From JBPESN01 sp051710625 (lineage in GTDB: Bacteria > Pseudomonadota > Gammaproteobacteria > Enterobacterales > Enterobacteriaceae): 50,554 nt of DNA. This document shows positions 17,531 to 27,040 of this stretch, one piece after another. A model generated the notes under the pieces. The model did not search any database. It was given only the letters and a program-made list of their open reading frames with translations, and was not told the origin of the DNA. The first letter of the stretch is position 1. Each line of letters starts with the position of its first letter. The position numbers were made by a program, and so were the translations under genes. Location: NCBI RefSeq assembly GCF_051710625.1, contig NZ_JBPESN010000013.1, positions 1 to 50,554 of the forward strand, given 5' to 3'.

Positions 17531-19174
17531 ATGGATTCTCAACGCAACCTTCTTGTCATCGCTCTGCTGTTCGTGTCGTTCATGATCTGGCAGGCCTGGC
17601 AGACGGACCATGCTCCTACGCCTACCGCCCAGACCACGCAACAGACCGCGAACACCACTGCGGCAGACCCGGACAGCCAGGGTGTGCCCGCCAGCGGACA
17701 AGGCCAGCTCATTACGGTTAAAACCGACGTGCTGTCGCTGAAAATCAACACTCGCGGCGGTGACATCGAACAGGCTTTCCTGCTGTCCTATCCCGATAAA
17801 CTGGGTTCACCGCAGCCTTTTCATTTGCTGGAAACGTCGCCGAAATTTGTCTATCAGGCGCAAAGCGGCCTGACCGGCAAAAACGGCCCGGACAATCCCG
17901 CCAACGGTGAGCGCCCGCTGTTTACCACGAACCAGGACACCTATGTCCTGGCGGATAACCAGCGCGAATTGCGCGTGCCGTTGACCTACACCGCCCCTGA
18001 CGGCGTGGTGTACACCAAGACCTTTATCTTGAAACGCGGCGATTTCGCGTTAAATGTCAATTACGATATTAATAACGCCAGCGCGCAGCCGCTCAAGTTG
18101 ACATTGTTCGGTCAGTTGAAGCAATCCATTAATTTGCCCAAGGCGCGCGATACCGGCAGCAGCAACTTCGCGCTGCACACCTACCGTGGCGCGGCCTATT
18201 CCACCAGCGACGACAAATATCAGAAGTACAGCTTCAAGGATATCAAAGGCGAGAATCTGAGCGTCAGCACCGAAGGCGGCTGGGTCGCCATGCTCCAGCA
18301 GTATTTCGCCACGGTTTGGGTGCCTTTCACGCCGGGTAAAAACACCTTCTACACCACGGACTTAGGCAACGGTCTGGCGGCGGTCGGCTTCAAATCCGCC
18401 CCCGTCACCGTCGCGGCCGGCGGCCAAAGTGAGTTGAAAGCCACATTGTGGCTCGGTCCTGAGATTCAGGACAAGATGGCGGCCATCGCCCCGCATCTTG
18501 ATCTGGCGGTCGATTACGGCTGGCTATGGTTTATTTCCCAACCGCTGTTTAAGCTGCTGAAATTCATCCACAGCTATATCGGCAACTGGGGCTTCTCCAT
18601 CATTATCATCACCTTCATCGTGCGCGGTATCATGTACCCGCTGACCAAAGCGCAGTACACCTCAATGGCCAAGATGCGGATGCTGCAACCGAAACTGGCG
18701 GCGATGCGCGAGCGTCTGGGTGACGATAAGCAACGGCAAAGCCAGGAAATGATGGCGTTGTACAAGGCGGAAAAGGTCAATCCGCTGGGCGGCTGTCTGC
18801 CGCTGGTGATCCAGATGCCCATCTTCTTGGCGCTATATTACATGCTGTCAGGCTCCATTGAATTGCGACATGCGCCGTTCGCGCTGTGGATCCATGACCT
18901 GTCGGCACAAGACCCGTACTATATCCTCCCGGTCTTGATGGGCATCACCATGTTCTTCATCCAGAAGATGTCGCCCACTACCGTCACTAATCCGATGCAG
19001 CAGAAGATCATGACCTTCATGCCGGTGATTTTCACCGTGTTCTTCCTGTGGTTTCCGTCGGGTCTGGTGTTGTACTATATCGTCAACAACCTGGTGACCA
19101 TCATCCAGCAGCAGCTTATTTATCGCGGCCTGGAAAAGCGCGGCCTGCATAGCAGGGATAAAAAAGCCAAGTAA
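17531..19174 (+). CDS. yidC: membrane protein insertase YidC
   Basis: YidC (Oxa1 family) inserts inner-membrane proteins alone or with SecYEG. The protein has 547 residues (E. coli 548). TM1 is at the start (NLLVIALLFVSFMIWQAW). The large periplasmic P1 beta-sandwich follows to about residue 320, with the Oxa1 core of five TMs after GNWGFSIIIITFIVRGIMYP; the conserved Arg in the hydrophilic groove is in this segment. Core motifs LGGCLPLVIQMPIFLALYYM and FFLWFPSGLVLYYIVNN are present, and the tail is basic. No lesions. Confidence 0.98.
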   Translation: MDSQRNLLVIALLFVSFMIWQAWQTDHAPTPTAQTTQQTANTTAADPDSQGVPASGQGQLITVKTDVLSLKINTRGGDIEQAFLLSYPDKLGSPQPFHLLETSPKFVYQAQSGLTGKNGPDNPANGERPLFTTNQDTYVLADNQRELRVPLTYTAPDGVVYTKTFILKRGDFALNVNYDINNASAQPLKLTLFGQLKQSINLPKARDTGSSNFALHTYRGAAYSTSDDKYQKYSFKDIKGENLSVSTEGGWVAMLQQYFATVWVPFTPGKNTFYTTDLGNGLAAVGFKSAPVTVAAGGQSELKATLWLGPEIQDKMAAIAPHLDLAVDYGWLWFISQPLFKLLKFIHSYIGNWGFSIIIITFIVRGIMYPLTKAQYTSMAKMRMLQPKLAAMRERLGDDKQRQSQEMMALYKAEKVNPLGGCLPLVIQMPIFLALYYMLSGSIELRHAPFALWIHDLSAQDPYYILPVLMGITMFFIQKMSPTTVTNPMQQKIMTFMPVIFTVFFLWFPSGLVLYYIVNNLVTIIQQQLIYRGLEKRGLHSRDKKAK

Positions 19175-19207
19175 CAGCGCGCGCCCGCCCAGATAGCCAC
19201 TCTGATA

Positions 19208-19241
19208 AGGCGGTCATCAATATGACCGCCTTTATTTTTTT
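19208..19241 (+). terminator. terminator after yidC
   Basis: A perfect 10-bp stem (19208-19217 with 19222-19231, loop CAAT) is followed by TTATTTTTTT. It ends the rpmH-rnpA-yidD-yidC transcript 34 nt after the yidC stop. Confidence 0.9.
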
Positions 19242-19276
19242 ACAACCGCGCCCTGTGGGGCAAAGCGAGCGTTTCT

Positions 19277-20644
19277 ATGAGCCAGACGGATACCATTACT
19301 GCCCTTGCTACTCCGCCCGGACGCGGCGGCGTCGGCATATTACGCGTCTCCGGTTCCTTAGCCGCCCCGGTGGCCCGCGCGCTGCTGGGCAAGCTGCCGC
19401 GACCGCGTCAGGCTGAATATCTGCCCTTTCGCGACGACGACGGCGCGACGCTTGATCAGGGCATCGCGCTGTTTTTTCCCGGCCCCCACTCCTTTACAGG
19501 CGAAGATGTCCTGGAATTGCAGGGCCATGGCGGCCCGGTCATTTTAGATGTGTTGCTACAGCGTATCGTCGCGATGCCCGGCGTGCGCATTGCGCGCCCC
19601 GGCGAGTTTTCGGAACGCGCCTTTCTTAACGACAAACTGGATTTGGCCCAGGCAGAGGCTATCGCCGATCTCATTGACGTCAGCTCGGCTCAGGCCGCTC
19701 GCTCGGCGGTCAATTCGCTACAGGGCGCGTTTTCCGGCCGTATTCATGAATTATTGGAAGCGCTTACTAACCTACGTATCTATGTCGAAGCGGCCATCGA
19801 CTTTCCCGATGAAGAGATTGATTTCCTCTCCGACGGGAAAATTGAAGCCAGCCTGAACGACGTTATCGCCAGCCTGGAACGGGTACGCACCGAAGCGCGT
19901 CAGGGCAGCCTTCTGCGCGAAGGGATAAAAGTGGTGATTACCGGTAAGCCGAACGCCGGTAAATCCAGCCTACTTAATGCGCTGGCAGGGCGCGAGGCGG
20001 CTATCGTCACCGCCATTGCGGGCACGACGCGCGACGTACTACGTGAACATATCCACCTCGACGGTATGCCGCTGCATATTATCGACACCGCCGGCCTGCG
20101 CGACGCCGGCGACGAAGTGGAACGTATCGGCATTGAGCGCGCCTGGCGTGAAATCGAACAGGCCGACCATGTACTGCTCATGGTGGACGGCACCGCCACC
20201 ACCCCCCTTAACGACCCTGATATGCTGTGGCCGGCGTTTATTAGCCGTTTGCCGCCCGCAATGCCGGTTACCGTGGTACGCAATAAAGCTGATCTGACCG
20301 GCGAAAGCGTTGATTGTGGGGAAGTGGGTGGTTACTCACTGATTACCCTGTCGGCGCAGTCCGGCGCAGGCGTGGACCTGCTGCGCGACCATCTGAAGCA
20401 GAGCATGGGCTTTACCGGCGGCACCGAGGGGGGCTTTTTGGCCCGCCGGCGTCATCTCGACGCGCTGGAGACTGCCGCGACCCATTTACAACAAGGAAAA
20501 GACCAGTTAGTGGGCGCTTACGCTGGCGAGCTGTTGGCGGAGGAGCTGCGTCTGGCGCAGCAGTCTCTGAGTGAGATCACCGGCAAATTCAGCTCAGATA
20601 ATTTGCTCGGCAGGATTTTTTCCAGTTTTTGTATCGGCAAGTGA
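19277..20644 (+). CDS. mnmE: tRNA modification GTPase MnmE
   Basis: MnmE with MnmG makes the (carboxymethyl)aminomethyl group on U34 of certain tRNAs. The 455-residue protein starts MSQTDTITALATPPGRGGVG (folate-binding N-terminal domain). The inserted G domain has G1 GKPNAGKSSLLNAL, G2 around GTTRD, G3 DTAGLRDAGD and G4 NKAD. The last four residues are CIGK, containing the catalytic Cys of the C-x-G-K motif. It has its own start after the yidC terminator. Intact. Confidence 0.98.
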   Translation: MSQTDTITALATPPGRGGVGILRVSGSLAAPVARALLGKLPRPRQAEYLPFRDDDGATLDQGIALFFPGPHSFTGEDVLELQGHGGPVILDVLLQRIVAMPGVRIARPGEFSERAFLNDKLDLAQAEAIADLIDVSSAQAARSAVNSLQGAFSGRIHELLEALTNLRIYVEAAIDFPDEEIDFLSDGKIEASLNDVIASLERVRTEARQGSLLREGIKVVITGKPNAGKSSLLNALAGREAAIVTAIAGTTRDVLREHIHLDGMPLHIIDTAGLRDAGDEVERIGIERAWREIEQADHVLLMVDGTATTPLNDPDMLWPAFISRLPPAMPVTVVRNKADLTGESVDCGEVGGYSLITLSAQSGAGVDLLRDHLKQSMGFTGGTEGGFLARRRHLDALETAATHLQQGKDQLVGAYAGELLAEELRLAQQSLSEITGKFSSDNLLGRIFSSFCIGK

Positions 20645-20974
20645 GTCCGGGTCTATCGACATCCTCCCTATTCCGCTTTATCCCCAGCGGGCCAATTCCC
20701 TCCTTCGCTGATTGAATCCATTCTGCGGGTGACCGCATGATGGTCTGCGGCAGGCGATTACGGGTAAATCCGCTAAAACATAAAAACGCTTTCTGTCGCC
20801 GACGGCACGCGAAAACCGGGGAATAGCTAACGCTACCCGGCGACAATGCGGGACGTGGGGATCTGCCAGCGCCAAATCTGTGAGGTGGTTGGCTTCCGCC
20901 CGCTCCGGCGCTTGCGAAACCCGCGTGAAAGCAACAAGGTAACCTTTAATCGGTTCTATGTGAAAAGGTAACCC
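20645..20974. other. mnmE-levR intergenic region
   Basis: I see no gene in these 330 bp. Open frames on the minus strand (for instance 20678-21004) overlap the activator start and resemble no family I know. E. coli has the tna operon after mnmE; it is absent here. Confidence 0.4.
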
Positions 20975-23610
20975 ATGTCCGCGAAAGACGATCTTTACCG
21001 ACAATTAAGCGCGTTCTATCACCACAACAGCGAAGGTTTCACGACGCTGGACTGCGAACGTTTTACCTCCGCCAGCCGCAGCGCAATCAGCCTCTATCTT
21101 AATCAGCTGTGCGACGACGCCTTTCTGCGCAAAGAAAATACCCGCCCGGTACGTTTTTGGCTAAGCGATCATACGCAGGCAATGGCCCCGCAGCAGCCTG
21201 CGGAAGAGGTTTTTCAGGCATTGATCGGGGCTACGGGCAGCTTGAAAAACGCGGTGGAATTATGTCTTGCGGCGGTCAATTACCCCGATGGCGGCTTGCC
21301 AATCCTGGTCACAGGCGCCAGCGGCGCGGGAAAAAGCTACCTTGCCGCCTTGTTGCAGCGCTATGCAGGCAAAACCGGCGTGATACGGCGCGGCGCGCGG
21401 CTGGTTGAGCTCAATTGCGCCGATTACGCCAATAACCCGGAATTATTGTCCAGTACGCTATTCGGTTATGTGAAGGGGGCCTTTACCGGCGCGGACAAAG
21501 AGAAAACCGGTTTGCTGGATGAGGCGGACGGCGGCTTTTTCTTCCTCGATGAGGTTCACCGCCTCTCCGCCGAAAATCAGGAAAAATTATTCCTGTTTAT
21601 GGATAAAGGCTATTTTTACCGCTTGGGCGATAATTGTCAGCCCTGTCACGCCCGCGTTCACTTTCTTTTCGTCACCACCGAAAATAGTGAAAATGTACTG
21701 TTAACAACTTTCCGGCGTCGTATTCCCGTTATGGTTAAATTGCTTTCGTCCGAATCCCGTCCATTTAGTAAAAGCTCGCGCGGGGATCCCCCTTTTTCCA
21801 AACTGAAGCACAGCGTTTCAAACAGGATATAACCGTATCTACGGAAATGATCCGCCATTTGATCGCCTCACCCGGCCGGGGAAATATCGGTGAGCTTAAA
21901 AACCGCATTAACGTATTGTGCGCTTCCGCTTTTACCCAGGGCGAGAAAAATGGCATTCGCTTTGTTGGCAATCTGCCACCGCATGAAGATGGCGAAAGCG
22001 TAAATTTTCACTGGCAAGAAAAAGCCTTTCCGACGATACCGTTGACGCCGGCAAGATCACTAGCGGCAGAGACATTGCTGGAAAACTTTTGCCGTTCTGC
22101 CAATGTCTTGCTGTTTGTACGCAAGCTGGAAGAACATTACCACGCGATGCTGGGCAACGCGTCCACCGGGCGGCTCTATCAGGGGGTGCTGTGGAAAACG
22201 ACGGTTGATACCCTGCGCGATTTTACAGAGTAAAGTGGGTTACGTTTGGGTGAGATGGTAGAAAAGGCCGTGTTTCATTGTCTGCAATGGTGCATGCACG
22301 ACACTGTCTCTCCGCCGGCTATCGACCATCTTAACGCGGTAACAGAGCATATTCCCCAGCGCGTTTGTTTGCTGGCCAGTGAAACCATTGCGCTACTACA
22401 ACAGCGCTTGCCAGAAACGCCGGCGCCCATGTTACACCCTTTACTGAGCGCCGTATTTTGTCATCAGGTCGAACAGGAGCCGCTTATCCAGGGCATCATT
22501 GTGGTTCATGGGCTAACGACCGCCTTTAGCATCGCGGGAACGGCGAATAATTTGTTGGGGGGATATTATCTTAAGGCCTTCGATATGCCCCTGTCCGTCG
22601 ATACCCGGGGGATTATCAGCCATCTTAGCGCCTGGATTGACGGGTTGAAAGAGCAAGCCGGCATGGTGATTTTGGTGGACATGGGCTCGCTTGAGGGTAT
22701 TTACGCCAAAATCAAACTCCATATCCAGGGCGATTTGCTGGTGATGAATAATGTCAGCACCGCGATGGCCCTCGATATCGCAGAAAAAATTTAGCAACGG
22801 CTGTCGATGAAAGAAATTGTCGACAGCATCAAGGGCGCCTGGGAGGTAGAGGCGCGCTATTACTCCGGTATTGTCCAGGATAATAAAATGATCATTCCCT
22901 GTATTTCCGGCGAAGGGGTGTCAAAACAGTTGCAGGAGATAGCCCGCCGTTACGTGGATGATGAAAGGCTGGATGTCGTGACAATGAAATATGACGATTT
23001 GAAGTGGAAGCTGGCAAAAGCAGATAGCGCCCTGTACGGCACGAGGTTGATTATTACTACCACCGAGTAAAACGCCAACTATATTCCTATTATCAACGTC
23101 AGAAAGCCCATCGGCGATAAACCTGATCTACTGTGGAAAAATTATTTCTCGACGATCATGTCCGCGGATCAACTGAAAAAAATGGTCGATGAAATCGTCA
23201 TTTTTTTCACCATTGAGGGCGTAGCCAGGCACCTCTCATTTCTTAACCACAACGTTATCATTGAAGAAGTGGAGAATGTGGTAAAATTCTTTGAGATGAC
23301 CTACAGCATTCACTTTAAAAACTATTTGCGTATTAATTTGTTTATGCATCTGGTGGTGATGATCGAACGACTAATGACCCATGATGGCTTAAATCATCGC
23401 GAAGATAGCGAGCTGACCGAGCAGCAGCGCAATTTTATCGTCCTTACGCCGGAAGCCTTCCGACCGCTCATTACCAAGTACCGTTTTGCCATGACCACCA
23501 CGGAATGCCTGATAATTTATGAGCTGATAGAGGCATGGATCACTGTTGACCAGTCGCTGCTAGTGTTGAAAGCCGACAAAAATAGTGTGCAGGCCTCCAG
23601 AGAGGTCTAA
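20975..23610 (+). pseudogene. LevR-type sigma-54 activator with PTS regulation domains, broken
   Basis: A transcriptional activator of the LevR/DgaR/GfrR kind. The N-terminal winged-helix part (about residues 1-60) precedes an AAA+ domain with Walker A GASGAGKSY, the sigma-54-contact motif GAFTGA, Walker B GGFFFLDEVH and FRRRIP. Then come a PRD-like helical part, a mannose-type EIIA-like domain (IIVVHGLTTAFSIAGTANN, ILVDMGSLEGIY), an EIIB-like stretch and a C-terminal PRD. The frame shifts near 21730-21790; after that one frame runs to 23610, interrupted only by TAA 22231-22233, TAG 22792-22794 and TAA 23068-23070. It lies just upstream of a sigma-54 promoter and PTS operon, its likely target, responding to PTS phosphorylation. 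Confidence 0.85.
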
Positions 23611-23618
23611 ACACTAAC

Positions 23619-23639
23619 TTTAACCTAATGAAATTAAAG
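23619..23639 (+). promoter_or_regulatory. possible upstream activator dyad
   Basis: CTTTAA (23619-23624) and TTAAAG (23634-23639) form an inverted repeat just upstream of the sigma-54 promoter, where an enhancer-binding activator could bind. The match is short and could be chance. Confidence 0.25.
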
Positions 23640-23651
23640 TAAAATAAAGGC

Positions 23652-23667
23652 TGGCACGCCTTTTGTG
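23652..23667 (+). promoter_or_regulatory. sigma-54 (-24/-12) promoter of the PTS operon
   Basis: TGGCACG (23652-23658), CCTT, TTGTG (23663-23667) matches TGGCACG-N4-TTGCW with one change (GC to GT at -12) and the right GG-N10-G spacing. It lies 47 bp upstream of the SDR start and directly after the sigma-54 activator gene. Confidence 0.75.
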
Positions 23668-23713
23668 TTATTTCTAGCACTACCTGGCTTTAACTTCATC
23701 TGGAGAGAATGCA

Positions 23714-24523
23714 ATGGCGTTGAATAAGTGGATAAATCTGAATCAGCGGGTCGTTATCGTTACCGGTGGAAGCTCTGGGATTGGTGCGCATATTGTCAGC
23801 GACCTGCTGGAAAATAATGCCCAGGTCATTGTCGCGGATATCCAATTACCGGACGCGGCCAGCCACGCGACCGGCGTAGATTACCGCTTATGCAATATCA
23901 TTGATCGCACATCATTTAAGAAGTTTGTCGACGACATTTATCGTCAGCATCAGCGTATTAATGGTTTGGTCAACAATGCAAGGGTCAACCGCGCCCGCTC
24001 GTTGGTCGACTATTATAGCGAAACGCCTCAGTATCAATTAAGCGACGATGATTTTGACTTTATAATGCGAGTTAACCAAAAAAGGCCTTTTATTTTTACG
24101 CAGGAAGTCGCCCGCGTTATGATCCGCCAAAAACAAGGCGCGGTAGTGAATATCTTTTCCGAGGCCGGCATCGAAGGCTCAAAAAGACGAAGCTGTTATT
24201 CTGCGACCAAAGCCGCCGTGCATAGTTTCACCCTATCCTGGGCGAAGGAGCTAGGTGCGTTTGGTATTCGGGTGGTTGGTGTAGCACCCGGCATCAATGA
24301 GCCGACGCCGATGTGGGATGCCAAGCACCGTGAAGCGCTGGCCTACACGCGCGGTATGAAAGCGACGAACATTGATGAAGATTACAGCCAAAAAATACCT
24401 CTTGGCCGTCAGGGAAAACTGGATGAAATTACCAATCTGGTTACCTGGCTGCTGTTCAATAAGTCCAGCTATATCACAGGCACCACCATAAACATCACGG
24501 GGGGGGGCAAATCTCGCGGCTAA
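23714..24523 (+). CDS. SDR dehydrogenase, sorbitol-6-phosphate dehydrogenase-like
   Basis: A short-chain dehydrogenase of 269 residues, resembling SorD of the Klebsiella sorbose operon, which interconverts hexitol-6-phosphate and ketose phosphate with NAD(H). The nucleotide fold has TGGSSGIG (residues 19-26). The catalytic Ser, Tyr and Lys are visible in NIFSEAG and CYSATKAAV. The usual NNAG is NNAR (G to R), which could impair cofactor binding. GAGAG precedes the ATG. It is the first gene after the sigma-54 promoter and stays open, while most neighbours are broken. The exact substrate cannot be told from sequence. Confidence 0.8.
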   Translation: MALNKWINLNQRVVIVTGGSSGIGAHIVSDLLENNAQVIVADIQLPDAASHATGVDYRLCNIIDRTSFKKFVDDIYRQHQRINGLVNNARVNRARSLVDYYSETPQYQLSDDDFDFIMRVNQKRPFIFTQEVARVMIRQKQGAVVNIFSEAGIEGSKRRSCYSATKAAVHSFTLSWAKELGAFGIRVVGVAPGINEPTPMWDAKHREALAYTRGMKATNIDEDYSQKIPLGRQGKLDEITNLVTWLLFNKSSYITGTTINITGGGKSRG

Positions 24524-24550
24524 TCCTTTTCATTTCTGGCAGGAAATTTT

Positions 24551-24972
24551 ATGGATAAATCATACGTGGTTCCCTGGTTATTCGTCATTTCACATGGTCG
24601 CTTTAGCAACGAATTGGTTAATAGTTGCGAAATGATCTTGGGTAAAATTGAGAATATTTATTGTTTTTCATTAATGCCGGGCATGGCGCCTAAGCAATTA
24701 ATAAAAAAATGGGCGAAGTGTTAAAACGGGCACCCACCCATAGCATTATCTTTACCGATATCTATGCCGGCACGCCATCAAACGTGGCAACGGTATTCGC
24801 CAAAGGCAAAGGGTTTCCGGTGATTTGCGGCATGAATCTACCCATGCTGATTGAAGCCGAGATGCGCCGTAATAAGTTAAGTATTGAGGAACTGGTAAAT
24901 AGAATTATTGAAGCGGGCGGTGAAAGTATCAAAAACGTGACATTAATAGCTAACAGGAATACCTATAAATAA
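24551..24972 (+). pseudogene. PTS EIIA (mannose family), frameshifted at an A7 run
   Basis: Cytoplasmic EIIA domain accepting phosphate from HPr. It begins MDKSYVVPWLFVISHGRFSN with the phospho-accepting His in ISHG, then SCEMILG. At A7 (24703-24709) the frame changes: the upstream part ends soon after, and MGEVLKRAPTHSIIFTDIY with the EIIA motif IFTDIYAGTPSN continues in the next frame to 24972. Eight A would restore the full 141-residue protein. It is followed by EIIB with a short overlap. Transcriptional slippage at the A run might give some product. Confidence 0.82.
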
Positions 24973-25462
24973 TATAAAACCGATACGGGTTGATTTTTGC
25001 CTCATTCATGGGCAAGTCATTACAAAATGGCGAAATATTATTTCCGCAACCAAAATCGTTATTGTGGATGACAAATTATTCAAAGACTCTTTTTTGGCCG
25101 ACATTTATGTGATGGCGTCGCCACCAGGCGTCGATGTCTATGTCATGGCTGAAGAGGATTTTATTAAAGCCTCTCAGGATGGGTACTTCGATACGAATAA
25201 AAGCAACGTACTGGTTTTATTCAAATCCATCGGTAACGTCAGGCATCTGATGGCAAAGAATATCGTATTTAAAGAAGTTCAGGTTGGGGAACTGAGTGGT
25301 GGTGTAAACCGGCGCAGCGTAGTGAACGGCATATCTATTGATGATCAGGATTTACAGGATCTCAAACTTATCCAGTCGCAGAGAACCGCCGCTTACTTCC
25401 ATGTCACCCCGGAGGAAGTCAAATTAACGTTGGATAAGGCCATTACGCGTCTGGAGGGTTGA
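24965..25462 (+). pseudogene. PTS EIIB (mannose family) with lost start codon
   Basis: EIIB passes phosphate from EIIA to the sugar. The family opening RVDFRLIHGQV appears as RVDFCLIHGQVITKW, so the phosphorylated His is kept but an Arg is Cys. The frame is open to 25462 (165 codons), with KIVIVDDKLFKD. The expected start codon is ATA at 24965-24967, overlapping the EIIA stop and 7 nt after AGGA, so ATG appears to have mutated to ATA. The next in-frame start, GTG 25064, lies beyond the active site. Probably non-functional. Confidence 0.75.
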
Positions 25463-25464
25463 CT

Positions 25465-26202
25465 ATGTGGGAAGTCGTGATTTTTACAGGGCTTTGGTAT
25501 TGGATATGTAAAACCGATGTCGGTTATGCCATTACCCACGCCATCCGCCAGCCATTATTTGCGTCGGTGCTGATTGGCTTGATAATGGGTGACGTCACGC
25601 AGGCGGTCATTATCGGTGCGGCGATTCAGATTTTGTACATCGGTCTGGTAGCGGCAAGCTCCAACCTGCCGGCCGATAACTGCCTGGCCGGCCTTATCGC
25701 CATACCGCTCGCGTTGAATACCGGTCTTTCGCCGACGCTGGCTATCGCTATCGCGGTGCCGGTCGGTGTAATGGGCGTCTTTCTTGACCAATTCAGGAAA
25801 ACCGTCAACGCCGTCTTCGTGCATATGACGGATAAATACGCCGAAGAAGGCAATGTACGCCAGATCAAGTTGTGCGCCATCGTCTGGCCGACCCTGCTTG
25901 GCTTTTTCATCCGTTTCCCGGTGCCTTTCTTGGCCAATCTTTACGGGAAAGACAGTATTAATGCATTTCTGAACAGCGTACCGGAATGGCTGATCCATGG
26001 TTTCAGCGTCGCGGGCGGCCTGCTCCCTGCGCTCGGTTTTGCCTTGACCATTTTTGTTATTGGTAAAAAGGCGTTGCTACCCTGGTTTTTCATCTGCTAT
26101 TTCCTGGTGCAATTCAGCGATATTCCCGTTTTCGGCGCGGCAATTTTCGGCCTCAGTGCAGTATTGCTCATTTCTTATTATCAAAATAAAAAAGAAGCGT
26201 GA
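25465..26202 (+). CDS. PTS EIIC permease (mannose/sorbose family)
   Basis: An integral membrane protein of 245 residues forming, with EIID, the sugar channel of a mannose-family PTS. Several hydrophobic segments are evident from the start (WEVVIFTGLWYWICKTDVGY) through PLFASVLIGLIMGDVTQAVI and LPALGFALTIFVIGKKALLP. The motif GAAIQILYIGLVAASS is typical of EIIC-Man. GGAGGG precedes ATG 25465; this start is 2 bp after the EIIB stop. The frame is intact although EIIA and EIIB are broken, so the gene is probably not serving a working transporter. Confidence 0.85.
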   Translation: MWEVVIFTGLWYWICKTDVGYAITHAIRQPLFASVLIGLIMGDVTQAVIIGAAIQILYIGLVAASSNLPADNCLAGLIAIPLALNTGLSPTLAIAIAVPVGVMGVFLDQFRKTVNAVFVHMTDKYAEEGNVRQIKLCAIVWPTLLGFFIRFPVPFLANLYGKDSINAFLNSVPEWLIHGFSVAGGLLPALGFALTIFVIGKKALLPWFFICYFLVQFSDIPVFGAAIFGLSAVLLISYYQNKKEA

Positions 26203-26213
26203 GGATCTTACCT

Positions 26214-27029
26214 GTGTACCCTAAAGAGATAATAGAAAAGGATGTAAAAAATAGCTGGCTTTATTATTACATCGTTGCAGAAATGGAGATTTCCTACAGG
26301 CGGTTACAGGCGTTGGGCTTTACCACCGGCATTCTGCCTATTTTGCAAAAGCTGTATCCTGATCCGGAAGATTTGAAACTCGCCATTAAGCGCCATTCAG
26401 TGTTTTACAATATTGAGGCCGTCTTCGGTGCGCCGATTAACGGTATCGTTATCGCCATGGAAGAGCAAAAAGCCAAAGGGGCGGATATCGATGACGACAC
26501 CATCACCGGTATCAAAACCGGTCCGATGGGACCAACGGCGGGTATTGGCGACTCCATTGACTGGGCGACGCTGAAGCCGATTATCTTTGGCCTTGCGGTG
26601 ACGCTTTCAACTAACGGAAGCATCCTCGGCGCCTTCTTCCTGCTGCTGTTGCCGATTATCCAGATCGTGGTTGGCCGAAAACTGGCGGCCTATGCTTATC
26701 GCGCCGGCCAGGCGTCCATTCGGGAAATTTTACAATCTAGCCATATCCGCATGCTTATTACGGGCGCCAGTACTCTCGGGCTTTTTATGATGGGCGCTCT
26801 GTCATCAATTTATGTGAAGCTCAGTACACCGTTACAGTTCAGTTTCGGCGAACAGAATAAACCTTTCGTCTTGCAGCAGGTCATCGACCATATCGTCCTT
26901 GGTATCTTGCCGCTACTGGCGGTATTTGGCATCTACTGGTGGTTGGTAAACCGCAACCAGAATTTCACTATCATTATGCTATTGATTGTGGCCATTTTTA
27001 TTATCGTAGCATTACTAAGAATATTTTAA
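26214..27029 (+). CDS. PTS EIID permease (mannose family)
   Basis: The EIID partner of EIIC, 271 residues. The N-terminus VYPKEIIEKDVKNSWLYYYI and the stretch EMEISYRRLQALGF are typical. The signature TGIKTGPMGPTAGIGDSIDW appears near the middle. The C-terminal third carries hydrophobic segments (LGILPLLAVFGIYWWLV). The GTG at 26214 is preferred because it matches the family start and GAGG lies upstream; an upstream GTG at 26199 overlaps the EIIC stop. Intact. Confidence 0.85.
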   Translation: MYPKEIIEKDVKNSWLYYYIVAEMEISYRRLQALGFTTGILPILQKLYPDPEDLKLAIKRHSVFYNIEAVFGAPINGIVIAMEEQKAKGADIDDDTITGIKTGPMGPTAGIGDSIDWATLKPIIFGLAVTLSTNGSILGAFFLLLLPIIQIVVGRKLAAYAYRAGQASIREILQSSHIRMLITGASTLGLFMMGALSSIYVKLSTPLQFSFGEQNKPFVLQQVIDHIVLGILPLLAVFGIYWWLVNRNQNFTIIMLLIVAIFIIVALLRIF

Positions 27030-27040
27030 CAGGAGGCGCT

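Noticed and set aside
20678..21004. 108-codon minus-strand frame between mnmE and the activator
   Set aside because: It overlaps the activator start, has no recognisable motif and no ribosome-binding support.
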